A DNA stretch of 64,000 nt from Vibrio rhodolitus (GTDB lineage Bacteria; Pseudomonadota; Gammaproteobacteria; Enterobacterales; Vibrionaceae), in contig NZ_QLYZ01000004.1 in the NCBI RefSeq assembly GCF_003350325.1, forward strand, positions 113,188 through 177,187, given 5' to 3'. The position numbers and the translations under genes were made by a program. Of the stretch, positions 40,031 through 48,255 are shown one piece after another (position 1 is the first letter of the stretch; the number at the start of each line of letters is the position of its first letter). Below the pieces are notes generated by a model. That model was not told the origin of the DNA. It ran no database searches and saw nothing but the letters and a program-made list of their open reading frames with translations.

Positions 40031-41011
40031 ATGAAATTCAAACAAATTAAAGACATGAATGCATCGGCAGTCGGTTTTGGCTGTTGGGCGATCGGCGGTA
40101 CTTGGAACAATGTGACTGACGATGAATCAATCCGTGCGATTAAAACTGCGATTGAAACAGGCATCAACTTTTTTGACGTAGCGCCGGTTTACGGCAAAGG
40201 TCACGCGGAAACTGTGCTAGGAAAAGCGCTAAAAGATGAAAAGCGTGAATCAATCATTATCGCGACGAAATGTGGTCTGCCATGGTCGCAAGATGAGCGT
40301 AAGAAGACACGTAAAGATCTGACGAAAGAGAGCATCTTTAAAGAGATCGACGACTCACTGACACGTCTACAAACCGATTATATCGACCTATACCAAGTGC
40401 ATTGGCCAGATCCAAATACGCCAATCAGCGAAACTGCAGAAGCACTGGCTGAGCTTAAAAAGCAAGGTAAGATCCGCCACGTGGGTGTGTCGAACTACTC
40501 GCTTGATATGACGCGCGAAATGATGGCTGGTGTTGAGGTTGCCACATTCCAAGGTCTATATAACTTGCTTGAGCAAAACCCTGAGCACTACCACAATATC
40601 CCACTGCAATACCGTGCGCGTGAAGAAGCTCTGCCGTTCTGTAAAGAGCATGATATGAAGTACCTGCCGTACTCGCCACTGATGCAAGGTTTGCTAACGG
40701 GTACGTTAAAGCGCAGCGGCAACTGGGATGAAAACGACGACCGTCGCAATAACCCGAAACTAAACGGTGAGGCTTTTGAACCCTACTTCAACTGTGTTGA
40801 AGAGTTAAAAGTGCTAGCAAAAGAAGCCAATATTCCACTGGCACATCTGGCGATTCATTGGTTGGTTGCACAAGAGGAAGTCGGTCCGGTTATCGCTGGT
40901 GCGTATACTCAAGAGCAAGTGCGTGACAATGCGGCATTTGTCCAATCAACTTCAAGCATCGAACTCCTGAAGCGTGCTGAAGAAATCGTTGCGAAGTGGA
41001 ACCTTAAATAA
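40031..41011 (+). CDS. Aldo/keto reductase
   Basis: The 326-residue AKR barrel shows the N-terminal GFGCWAIGG, the catalytic Asp/Tyr segment FFDVAPVYGKGHAE, the Lys in IATKCG and the QVHWPDPNTP segment. The NAD(P)H-binding part includes GAYTQEQVRDN near the C-terminus. It is co-directional with the GH4 gene with only 14 bases between, so it likely acts in the same pathway, perhaps on a keto-sugar by-product; that is inference. Confidence 0.9.
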   Translation: MKFKQIKDMNASAVGFGCWAIGGTWNNVTDDESIRAIKTAIETGINFFDVAPVYGKGHAETVLGKALKDEKRESIIIATKCGLPWSQDERKKTRKDLTKESIFKEIDDSLTRLQTDYIDLYQVHWPDPNTPISETAEALAELKKQGKIRHVGVSNYSLDMTREMMAGVEVATFQGLYNLLEQNPEHYHNIPLQYRAREEALPFCKEHDMKYLPYSPLMQGLLTGTLKRSGNWDENDDRRNNPKLNGEAFEPYFNCVEELKVLAKEANIPLAHLAIHWLVAQEEVGPVIAGAYTQEQVRDNAAFVQSTSSIELLKRAEEIVAKWNLK

Positions 41012-41042
41012 GGTTAGGTATTTCGTTACTATTATTCGAAAC

Positions 41043-41073
41043 AAAATCTCGCCCCCCCGGCGAGATTTTTTTA
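41043..41073. terminator. Terminator after the aldo/keto reductase gene
   Basis: The stem AATCTCGCC/GGCGAGATT has a C-rich loop and a T-run. It may also serve the convergent YkgJ-like gene. Confidence 0.85.
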
Positions 41074-41083
41074 TCCCTGCAAG

Positions 41084-41383
41084 TTAGTTGGTTGCGCCTT
41101 CGAGATCGAGCAAGATCGCCAGCGCATTATCAGGGCCGCCCGCACAGATAGCATCATCACTGTCAAATGCTGAGCACACTTTAGGGCGCTCAGGCTGACC
41201 AAAAATCTTACATAGGTTGTGCTCATTGAGCTGAATGCAGCGCACTCCTGCAGGTTTGCCGTTTGGCATCCCCGGAATTGGCGAACTAATCGAGGGGGCA
41301 ATGCAGCAGGCGCCACAGCCACGGTTGAGTTTTGCCGAGATACAAGGTGACCAATCAGAAACGTCGATAGAAGAAATAGTCAT
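41084..41383 (-). CDS. YkgJ family cysteine-cluster protein
   Basis: This 99-residue protein has the UPF0153/YkgJ pattern of Cys residues: RGCGACC near residue 22, then RCIQL, LCKIFG and RPKVCSAF. The cluster probably binds zinc or an Fe-S centre. It is a short single-gene unit. The biological role is unknown. Confidence 0.9.
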   Translation of the reverse strand: MTISSIDVSDWSPCISAKLNRGCGACCIAPSISSPIPGMPNGKPAGVRCIQLNEHNLCKIFGQPERPKVCSAFDSDDAICAGGPDNALAILLDLEGATN

Positions 41384-41460
41384 GGCTGCACCTCAAACAT
41401 AGCAAGCGGGATAACAAAGAGGGGCGATTCTAGAGCAATGTTGCGCACGTTACTAGTCTG

Positions 41461-41489
41461 AAAAAAGACAAAGCCCCTAAGCGGGGCTT
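41461..41489 (-). terminator. Terminator of the GlsB/YeaQ gene
   Basis: On the minus strand AAGCCCCGC..GGGGCTT is followed by a T-rich run. Confidence 0.8.
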
Positions 41490-41509
41490 CGAGTTCGCTT
41501 GGTGACCAT

Positions 41510-41761
41510 TTATCCGCGTATAAAACGGTTGTAAATAAACAGTAGGACAAATGCGCCAAGAGTTGCGGTGACTATGCTTCCAATATTGACGCCATCAGCA
41601 CCGCCAAAGCCGAGGAATCCACCGAGAAATCCCCCAACAAATGCACCGGCAATACCGAGTACCATAGTAGCAATCCAACCGCCGCCATCATCGCCTGGCA
41701 TTAACCATTTCGCCAGAGCGCCAGCAATCAAGCCAAGAATAATCCATGAAAGAATGCCCAT
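41510..41761 (-). CDS. GlsB/YeaQ/YmgE family stress-response membrane protein
   Basis: The 83 residues form three hydrophobic Gly-rich segments: WIILGLIAGALAKWLMPG, TMVLGIAGAFVGGFLGGF and a C-terminal helix. This is the transglycosylase-associated (GlsB/YeaQ) family, small inner-membrane proteins often induced by stress. The role is not established. Confidence 0.92.
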   Translation of the reverse strand: MGILSWIILGLIAGALAKWLMPGDDGGGWIATMVLGIAGAFVGGFLGGFLGFGGADGVNIGSIVTATLGAFVLLFIYNRFIRG

Positions 41762-41894
41762 GTTGACTCCTTTATCAATATGTCTTGATGACGCTATTAA
41801 GAATAGAACAGATGGCTTATTGTTGCGCTAGACTTGAACTTATCGCCTTGGAGGGGTATAAATCGCACCCTGTTTGGAATCGAAGTATGAGTCT

Positions 41895-42335
41895 ATGAGC
41901 GAACAATTTTGGCAAACTAAAACCTTAGAGCAGATGAACGATCAAGAGTGGGAAGCGCTCTGTGATGGTTGTGGTAAGTGCTGCCTACATAAACTCATGG
42001 ACGAAGACACTGACGAAATCTACTACACCAATGTGGCGTGTAGCTGGTTAAACACCAAGACTTGTGCGTGTAAGGATTACGAGAACCGCTTCACATCAGA
42101 TGAAGATTGCACCAAGTTAACGCGTGAAGATATTGAAGACTTCCAATGGCTGCCGCACACCTGCGCTTACCGCTTGTTAGCAAATGGTGAGAAACTGCCT
42201 GAGTGGCACCCATTGATCACTGGCTCTAAATCTGCGATGCACAAAGCAGGCGAAAGTGTACGCAATAAAGTGGTGTACGAAATTGAAGTGGTGAATTGGG
42301 AAGATCACATTTTGAATCATCCCAACCGAGACTAG
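41895..42335 (+). CDS. ycgN: YcgN family (UPF0260) Cys-rich protein; integration target, with replaced 3' end
   Basis: This 146-residue protein has the YcgN pattern of Cys residues, with [12 protein letters not shown] near the N-terminus, [10 protein letters not shown] and [10 protein letters not shown]. The ATG at 41895 ([10 protein letters not shown]) fits the family. Its last codons ([11 protein letters not shown]) are a variant of a second copy, EDILNHPNR, found 9 kb to the right with a strong terminator. So the present 3' end probably came from the integrated element. The gene remains intact. Confidence 0.93.
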   Translation: MSEQFWQTKTLEQMNDQEWEALCDGCGKCCLHKLMDEDTDEIYYTNVACSWLNTKTCACKDYENRFTSDEDCTKLTREDIEDFQWLPHTCAYRLLANGEKLPEWHPLITGSKSAMHKAGESVRNKVVYEIEVVNWEDHILNHPNRD

Positions 42336-42362
42336 GTGTAGTAAGGTATATCAAGGGGTTGC

Positions 42363-42437
42363 TTGTCGCCCCTTAGTCAATAATCACCAATATTTACCAG
42401 TATTACGAAAATTTGCCGCCACTTTGTCGCCACTTAG
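42363..42437. repeat. Three direct repeats at the left end, candidate integrase arm sites
   Basis: TTGTCGCCCCTTAG (42363), TTTGCCGCCACTT (42412) and TTGTCGCCACTTAG (42424) share a TTG(T/C)CGCC(A/C)CTT core. They lie between the ycgN end and the integrase-side genes, where arm-type sites are expected. Confidence 0.65.
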
Positions 42438-43081
42438 GGTTGGCTGTTCAATAGCCTTTCGGCTTCGCTCATTTGCTTTAGACACTTACACACTTGTTGT
42501 GACAACCTAGTTTCACACATCATGGTGAGTTCTTGTGTTAAACGAGTCGGCTTCGGTTGCGACATGATATGTTCAATTTGGCTCCAAAGAACAATCTCTG
42601 TTCTAAACCTCACATATGATAATTCCATTTCCCTTAAGCGGGCATCTAATTCGGTTGTTTCAGAAGAAGGTGATTCAAATACACTTTTATATGCTATTTG
42701 AAAGACCGAATTTTGGTCGCCGATGAATGGGACGATGTTATCAATTTTACGCGCACCAGAGCCGTCTCTGCCTACAGTTTCGTTTAGGGAAGTTTTTAGT
42801 AAATTGAGTATGGAGTCTACTTGTTGCCTGTAGGTATTTCTTGTTTCAGTTTCGAGCTCAAATTGGAGCTGTCTCTTCAGCAAAAGATAAGTAACTAAAG
42901 CCAGCAATGGAGTTGCAGATGAGCCTAACATCTGGAACACCGACAAAATACGAACGTCTTTATCAAATGCTTCAAATATAAGACCAGTGTCTTTGAGTAC
43001 ATAGCCAACAAGCATTGCAGCGATGAAGAATGAAATAGAAAAAATTGAAAGTATGTAAAACGGGATTTTTAAATGCTTCAT
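42434..43081 (-). CDS. Two-TM protein of unknown function downstream of the integrase
   Basis: The 215 residues have two membrane helices near the N-terminus (about 8-29 and 47-69) and a charged, mostly helical cytoplasmic part. I do not recognise the family with confidence. The layout is reminiscent of membrane-anchored abortive-infection proteins, but no catalytic motif is visible. It starts two bases after the integrase stop, so it is translated with it, and its stop overlaps the arm-site repeats. Confidence 0.8.
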   Translation of the reverse strand: MKHLKIPFYILSIFSISFFIAAMLVGYVLKDTGLIFEAFDKDVRILSVFQMLGSSATPLLALVTYLLLKRQLQFELETETRNTYRQQVDSILNLLKTSLNETVGRDGSGARKIDNIVPFIGDQNSVFQIAYKSVFESPSSETTELDARLREMELSYVRFRTEIVLWSQIEHIMSQPKPTRLTQELTMMCETRLSQQVCKCLKQMSEAERLLNSQP

Positions 43082-43083
43082 AT

Positions 43084-44118
43084 CTATCGTTGGTTATCTA
43101 AATGAGCCAATGGATTCTTACTAACCACATCTTCTAAGTGATCAGGAGCTAGGTGAGCGTAACGCATAGTTTGTTTTATATCGCTGTGGCCAAGGATTCT
43201 TTGCAACGCAATTATATTGCCACCGTTCATCATGTAGTAAGACGCGAAGGTATGGCGTAGAACGTGGGCAGCCTGCTGCTTTAAACGTGGTACGTGTTTC
43301 ACTATAAATCGGTAAACCGTCGAATAGCCGATGTTAAATAACGGGCCTGAACCTTCCTTGTAAATCACATCATAGAGTTCTGGGCTGATCGGTACTGAAC
43401 GGTTCTTCTTACCTTTCGTTTGGGTAAAGGTAACTTTGTACTTAGTCAGCTGTGCGCCAGTGAGTCGAGAAGCTTCACGGAAACGTGCACCAGTCGCTAA
43501 ACAAAGCTTGATGATCTTGTGTATGTCATCGTGGAACTCGTGCGCTTCTGCTTTGGCTATCAAGTCCTGCATTTCCTCAATGGTTAAAAACTCCATTTCC
43601 GTTTCATGCAGCTTAAATTGGCGAACAGACTGCAGCGGATTCTCACCTTTCCATTCGCCCATTCGTTGCAGCTCGACAATCACTGCATTAAGCAAGTCTT
43701 GCTCGTTATTACAGGTGCGAAAGGTTACCGCTACTTTTCGGCCGTTTAGGTCTGCGACTTCCCCAGCAAGGCGCCGTGTTCGGTAATCAGTGAATATTGC
43801 TGGCGTGAGTTTATGATAGAGCGGGTCGCCCATTGCGATACCCATAACCTTTAGTTTGTTATAGGTGTACTTAGAGTGGGCGAGTGATTGGCCGTGGCGT
43901 TCTTGCCAAAGGTCGATCATATCCACCAAACTTCTACGCTCGACCTTATCACCAAGCCAAGGTTTATCATCAACCTCGGCCATGGTGAACTTTTCGAATG
44001 CAAGTGCTTCGCCTTTGGTAGCGAAGCGTTTACGAATACGCTTACCGGCTCGGCCCTGCGGGTAACACTCACAGAGCCAAGGTTTTTTATGACCATCTTT
44101 TAGGTTTCGGATAGACAT
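43084..44118 (-). CDS. int: Tyrosine recombinase/integrase, P2/K139 type
   Basis: The 344-residue protein has an N-terminal basic region (KDGHKKPWLCECYP...RKRFATKGEA), a core-binding domain and a catalytic domain with Arg in CLATGARFREASRL, His-x-x-Arg in AHVLRHTFASYYM, a second His in ILGHSDIKQTMRYAH and the nucleophile Tyr. It probably recombines at the ycgN 3' end. It starts three bases after the stop of the unknown gene, and so belongs to the cargo operon. Confidence 0.95.
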   Translation of the reverse strand: MSIRNLKDGHKKPWLCECYPQGRAGKRIRKRFATKGEALAFEKFTMAEVDDKPWLGDKVERRSLVDMIDLWQERHGQSLAHSKYTYNKLKVMGIAMGDPLYHKLTPAIFTDYRTRRLAGEVADLNGRKVAVTFRTCNNEQDLLNAVIVELQRMGEWKGENPLQSVRQFKLHETEMEFLTIEEMQDLIAKAEAHEFHDDIHKIIKLCLATGARFREASRLTGAQLTKYKVTFTQTKGKKNRSVPISPELYDVIYKEGSGPLFNIGYSTVYRFIVKHVPRLKQQAAHVLRHTFASYYMMNGGNIIALQRILGHSDIKQTMRYAHLAPDHLEDVVSKNPLAHLDNQR

Positions 44119-44121
44119 TAA

Positions 44122-45066
44122 TTATAGGTGTTTTCCCATATGAGCGAGCTTGAACTGTTTTCGTTCATATTCTGCATAGGACTTAAGGCCAAAATAGATG
44201 CGAACAGGATTCCCTCGTCCATAAGGTATAGGTTGCCCATTATCTCTAGTATCAATTTTTAGGTGGTACTCACAGTTAATGGTTTCATTTCCTGCAGGTA
44301 GAACTAAATTTGGTTTTTTAAATTCTGTTGGGACTTTATTACTTCCCTGCCGAGAACAATTTAGTTGTTGCCCTAATTGGTCTGTTAAGTGTGATATTAC
44401 ATTTAAATCGGCTTGGTTCTGGTTAGCGTCGGTTGATATTAGGTGGTAGGACTGATTTAGTGTGTTCAACCCGTGTGATAATAGCAATTTGTAATCTTGA
44501 TATGTCCCGACTTGAATAGTGCGCAGTGTACTCTCAAGGTTAGGGTGGAAATCCAGATACTCATAGTTTAATTTGGACCACGATACGAATTCTTTAACGT
44601 TGGCGTGATTATTTGCAATAAACTTTGAGTTAAGCGTCAGAGTGTCGCTCCATGAGTTTGTATGTAAGTCTGGTGAAACTGCTGGCCAGTTATATGTACT
44701 ACAAAGTACAAATGAATAGTGCCTAGGTAGAGTCACTGTTTGGTGATTGATTAGAGCTATAGCACCTTCAGTATTATTGTTAGTTACGTAGGGAAGCACC
44801 ACTTTATTCATTTCATTGAATGCTAATAGGTAAAGATCCCAATTGTCGCTAGAAATATCCAGTAGCTTATCGTTTAATGACGTCCCAACAGTTCCATATT
44901 CAAAGAAATCGTTTGGGCAATTGATACGAACATTGTTTGAACGTTTGTAAGTTTCTAATGAGTTTTTTAGCGCCTTAGCTATGTCTTCTACTTCATCATA
45001 TGTGTTAGCTGTAGAGAGGCTATTTACACTGTGTAGAGTGAGGTAGACTTTGGCCACATCAGTCAT
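44122..45066 (-). CDS. Unknown protein, third partner of the DUF262/DUF3696 module
   Basis: I do not recognise this 314-residue protein. It has no signal peptide or membrane helix. The last 50 residues, with GRGNPVRIYFGL and FKLAHMGKHL, resemble the end of HigB/Gp49-type proteins, though weakly. It overlaps the DUF3696 gene by four bases (ATGA), so the two are coupled. It is probably the effector or partner of the ATPase. Confidence 0.75.
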   Translation of the reverse strand: MTDVAKVYLTLHSVNSLSTANTYDEVEDIAKALKNSLETYKRSNNVRINCPNDFFEYGTVGTSLNDKLLDISSDNWDLYLLAFNEMNKVVLPYVTNNNTEGAIALINHQTVTLPRHYSFVLCSTYNWPAVSPDLHTNSWSDTLTLNSKFIANNHANVKEFVSWSKLNYEYLDFHPNLESTLRTIQVGTYQDYKLLLSHGLNTLNQSYHLISTDANQNQADLNVISHLTDQLGQQLNCSRQGSNKVPTEFKKPNLVLPAGNETINCEYHLKIDTRDNGQPIPYGRGNPVRIYFGLKSYAEYERKQFKLAHMGKHL

Positions 45067-46196
45067 CGACGTCTCCCCAAATCAGTAACTTCTTCCCCCT
45101 TCATTAATGTCTTAAGATCGTATGCTTGTTGATCAAAAAATCCTTCGGGCCAAGAAGATAGTTCACCGTTAGTACCAATTGTTATTTCATCAACAGTGCT
45201 TTCGGAGTTAGGAACGCCAGAAACATAGAATACTTTAAAGCCCTCGCCTTCATAATCTTCATCTAAACGAGCGCCAACCCTGATTCCATTTAGAAGGTGG
45301 TCGCTGTGCGTCTCAATAATAACTTGTACTCCCGCTAGAGCTGCTCGAGCAATTAAGCGACCTATGTAGCTTTGTCCTCTAGGATGCAAATGTGCTTCGG
45401 GATTTTCAATAACAACAAGTCCACCTGGTTTAGTAAGCAACAATGCACAAACGATGCCTAATGAATAGCTCAACCCGAATCCCATATTTACAGGGTTCGT
45501 TTTATCTGAGCCGTAAGCTTGAAACTGAGCGTGACTGATTTCTGCATTTTTTACAGTATCAGATTCAAAATTAAACCCTGGGGATATTTCAGCCATCCAG
45601 TTAATAATGTTACGTCGAACTGAACGGCCTTCGTCACCCTTCAAAATTCTCTTATCTCCAGATACAAGACGTTCACCATTGTTCGTTAAATCTGTCAATA
45701 TCTCGTAAGCATGTTCACCCTTAGCACCCAACCAGTAACGAATAGATTGATCATGGCTGTTTTCAAGGTATGCCCTTGGTCCAAAGCGCTCAGCTTGCAG
45801 AAACTGAAAGCCTTTATCTATAAAATAATGGTGCGATAAGGCAGAAGCTTCAGAGTTCATGCACTTATTAAGCAGATGATTTTTTAAAGAGGCTTGTTCT
45901 GTTAGATCGTTAAAGCCCCATGAGCATTTATTATTATCGACGTATAGAGCGATATTTAGGCTGTTGTCACCTGTTACCGCATGTGCTGAATAGATATCAC
46001 GGACAGAACCAAGCTCAACCAAGCTATCATTTAGTAGAACTTTATCACTAAACTTACTTTGAAATGGGATTGCGAGAGCTTGGATGGCAGTACTTTTACC
46101 AACTGAGTTATTACCGCAAAAAACCGTCAAGTTTCCAAGCTCAAATTCACGATATTTGTAGCACTTAAAGTTATTTAGTTCTATTTTATTAATCAT
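45063..46196 (-). CDS. AAA ATPase with DUF3696 C-terminus
   Basis: The 377-residue ABC/OLD-like ATPase begins with INKIELNNFKCYKYREFELG. It has a Walker A (FCGNNSVGKST, about residue 29), a Walker B (LVVIENPEAHLHPRGQ) and the His of the H-loop (IETHSDHLLNGIR). The C-terminal tail, with STVDEITIGTNGELSSWPEG, fits DUF3696. The family is common next to DUF262 proteins in defence islands. It overlaps DUF262 by one base and the next gene by four. Confidence 0.9.
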   Translation of the reverse strand: MINKIELNNFKCYKYREFELGNLTVFCGNNSVGKSTAIQALAIPFQSKFSDKVLLNDSLVELGSVRDIYSAHAVTGDNSLNIALYVDNNKCSWGFNDLTEQASLKNHLLNKCMNSEASALSHHYFIDKGFQFLQAERFGPRAYLENSHDQSIRYWLGAKGEHAYEILTDLTNNGERLVSGDKRILKGDEGRSVRRNIINWMAEISPGFNFESDTVKNAEISHAQFQAYGSDKTNPVNMGFGLSYSLGIVCALLLTKPGGLVVIENPEAHLHPRGQSYIGRLIARAALAGVQVIIETHSDHLLNGIRVGARLDEDYEGEGFKVFYVSGVPNSESTVDEITIGTNGELSSWPEGFFDQQAYDLKTLMKGEEVTDLGRRR

Positions 46197-48154
46197 TACT
46201 TTTCCAACCTAGCCAAGGGTTTTATATCAATATTACAACCAGTAGTTTTTGTTAATATGTTTGAAATAGCCTCAAATCGATAGTTTATAGTTACTTTCTT
46301 ACCTGTTGAGCTAGATAGCGCATAGTATAGGCCCCTATCAGAATTCACATAAGCTGGGCTCTGCCATACGGCGTATTCTCTCGAATCATTGTTAATTGCT
46401 GAATATAGGCAATCGATAAATTCAGATTTATTCTTTTTAATTATATCTTTTTGTTCGTTGCTAATATTTGCAAATAGTGTCACCAGTACTTCAAATAGAG
46501 GTTTACTAATAGGGTCTTTTTTCTGGGCGTTTAGGACTTTTTTAAACGCATTTTTTCCAAATAACTCATGGCTAAATTTAATACCAGACTCAAATTTTGA
46601 CGTAAGTGATATGATAATTGGGGAGTCAGACTTGTAGTCTACTTGCCCGTTATCATGCTCGACTTTTTCAAAGTCTTGGTTGTTGATCCAAACCATTGCT
46701 TGGGATAGAAAATCATCATATTTAGACGCTTTAAATTCCTCATAACCAAAAATAATAAAAGCAAGTGCACTTAAACATAGTTCCAAGTCCTTCTGCCTTT
46801 TGGGGTTCACGGTATCATTTGTTGAAGAAATAAACGTCTGACTAGAAGCTAAAAACTTGAGATAGAAAACACTGCTACCAAAGTTGATTGCTGAACGTAT
46901 TTCCTGATCGCTTAATTTAACCCCATAAGTGTTGATACGATGGAATAGCTCTATGATAAAGCGGTTTACACTCCCGTGGTTTTTATCTTCCTCTTCCATA
47001 TCAATGACATATGCCGTTACTTCAAACTCGGTGATTGAACGAGTGAACTTACGATCAAATTCGGTAAAGAACTTTCCATTTGCTTCAATGACAGGTGAAT
47101 CTTTATCTAACTTCAATGAGAAGCGTCCCATCATGAAGTCTTGGACTGTTGTGATTCGTTGCAGTCCATCAATAACTACCCAGTTGTCATTTTTACGTTC
47201 ACCAAAGTAAAATATAGGAAGTGGTAGGCCCATTAAAATTGATTCAATTAGCTTTGACTTCTTTTTGTCATCCCAAATTCGATCTTGTCTTTGATAATCG
47301 GGCTGAATTTCTATCTCGTCGTGTAATAGCCTTTGATAAAGTGCGTAGAGACTAGGTGTTTGCCTCCTAATGTTTGGCACAATCAGCTCATAGTTAGCGT
47401 CATCGTCATCGTCATCGTCACTGGAGTCTTCTGAGTTAGCTGTATTACCGTCATCGACACCAGTTACAGAAGATAGGTCTACTAGATCTGACATATCAAA
47501 ACTAGAATCTTTCGCTAATTCGGTTGAAGTCTCATCAACAACTGCCGTCTCATTGTCTAATGAAATCGTTGCTGATTGAACGGTTTCGTTTATCCTACTG
47601 AGCTCAGCCATAATCTCTCTAATTTGGCTATCGACAAGAAATCCAGGCTGCTTAATATGCAGGTTGTTAATTTCTTTGTTTAAGTTAGTAAGAATTTTCT
47701 CAAGTTGAGCCGCTAAAAGACTTTGGCTGAATTTTTTATTGGATGCTAGAGCTCTACGAACTTGTCTCTGCTCTTTTAGTGGAAGCTCTTGAATATCCCC
47801 TAAAGCGTGCTGGTTGCTTTCTCTTAGAACAAGGTGCTTGCGACGTTCGTACTTGAAATACTGAATGTATGGAAGATTAGCAAAAATTGTTTCTGGCTGG
47901 TGTCTACTAGTAAATGAACCTTGAAGAGCTTGCTCTACGTTACAGTAGCCATCTTTATCTAAGCTTTCAAAAATTGCCTCTAGCTCTCTGATGCTTCGTT
48001 TTTGTTCTCTATTTGAGCTGTCAGCTTTGACTATATATTTGCCAGTTTCTCTATCTAGGGATAGAAGAGTTATACCGCTAGTAGTTGCGGTGATTGCTTT
48101 TAAGGGGAGACCGATGAGCTGTTCTATGTCATCAAGCAAATCTTCAAAATTCAT
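46196..48154 (-). CDS. DUF262 (GmrSD N-terminal-like) protein
   Basis: The protein has an N-terminal alpha-helical part of about 200 residues, an Asp-rich linker (about 235-255) and a DUF262 domain: IQPDYQRQDRIWDDKKKSKL, ESILMGLPLPIFYF and the motif VIDGLQRITTV. There is no HNH/DUF1524 C-terminal domain, so it is not a full GmrSD nuclease. The frame extends to a TTG at 48205, but the ATG at 48154 (MNFEDLLDD) is preferred; ATG 48187 is also possible. It ends in a one-base overlap with the ATPase gene. Confidence 0.88.
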   Translation of the reverse strand: MNFEDLLDDIEQLIGLPLKAITATTSGITLLSLDRETGKYIVKADSSNREQKRSIRELEAIFESLDKDGYCNVEQALQGSFTSRHQPETIFANLPYIQYFKYERRKHLVLRESNQHALGDIQELPLKEQRQVRRALASNKKFSQSLLAAQLEKILTNLNKEINNLHIKQPGFLVDSQIREIMAELSRINETVQSATISLDNETAVVDETSTELAKDSSFDMSDLVDLSSVTGVDDGNTANSEDSSDDDDDDDANYELIVPNIRRQTPSLYALYQRLLHDEIEIQPDYQRQDRIWDDKKKSKLIESILMGLPLPIFYFGERKNDNWVVIDGLQRITTVQDFMMGRFSLKLDKDSPVIEANGKFFTEFDRKFTRSITEFEVTAYVIDMEEEDKNHGSVNRFIIELFHRINTYGVKLSDQEIRSAINFGSSVFYLKFLASSQTFISSTNDTVNPKRQKDLELCLSALAFIIFGYEEFKASKYDDFLSQAMVWINNQDFEKVEHDNGQVDYKSDSPIIISLTSKFESGIKFSHELFGKNAFKKVLNAQKKDPISKPLFEVLVTLFANISNEQKDIIKKNKSEFIDCLYSAINNDSREYAVWQSPAYVNSDRGLYYALSSSTGKKVTINYRFEAISNILTKTTGCNIDIKPLARLEK

Positions 48155-48255
48155 AAGGCACCAAGTATAGAAGTTTATTGGTGCCATATTATCATAGTGA
48201 CTCAATATGTGTCATATGAAGGAAATGGGAGATGTAAAGTAGTTTGTTAGGTTTA

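Noticed and set aside
42345..42375. An AAGGGG/CCCCTT hairpin after the present ycgN end as its main terminator
   Set aside because: The stem is short, the loop long and there is no T-run. The strong original terminator is at the right end of the element.
46196..48154. The DUF262 protein as a complete GmrSD-type restriction enzyme
   Set aside because: No HNH/DUF1524 motif is visible in the C-terminal third.
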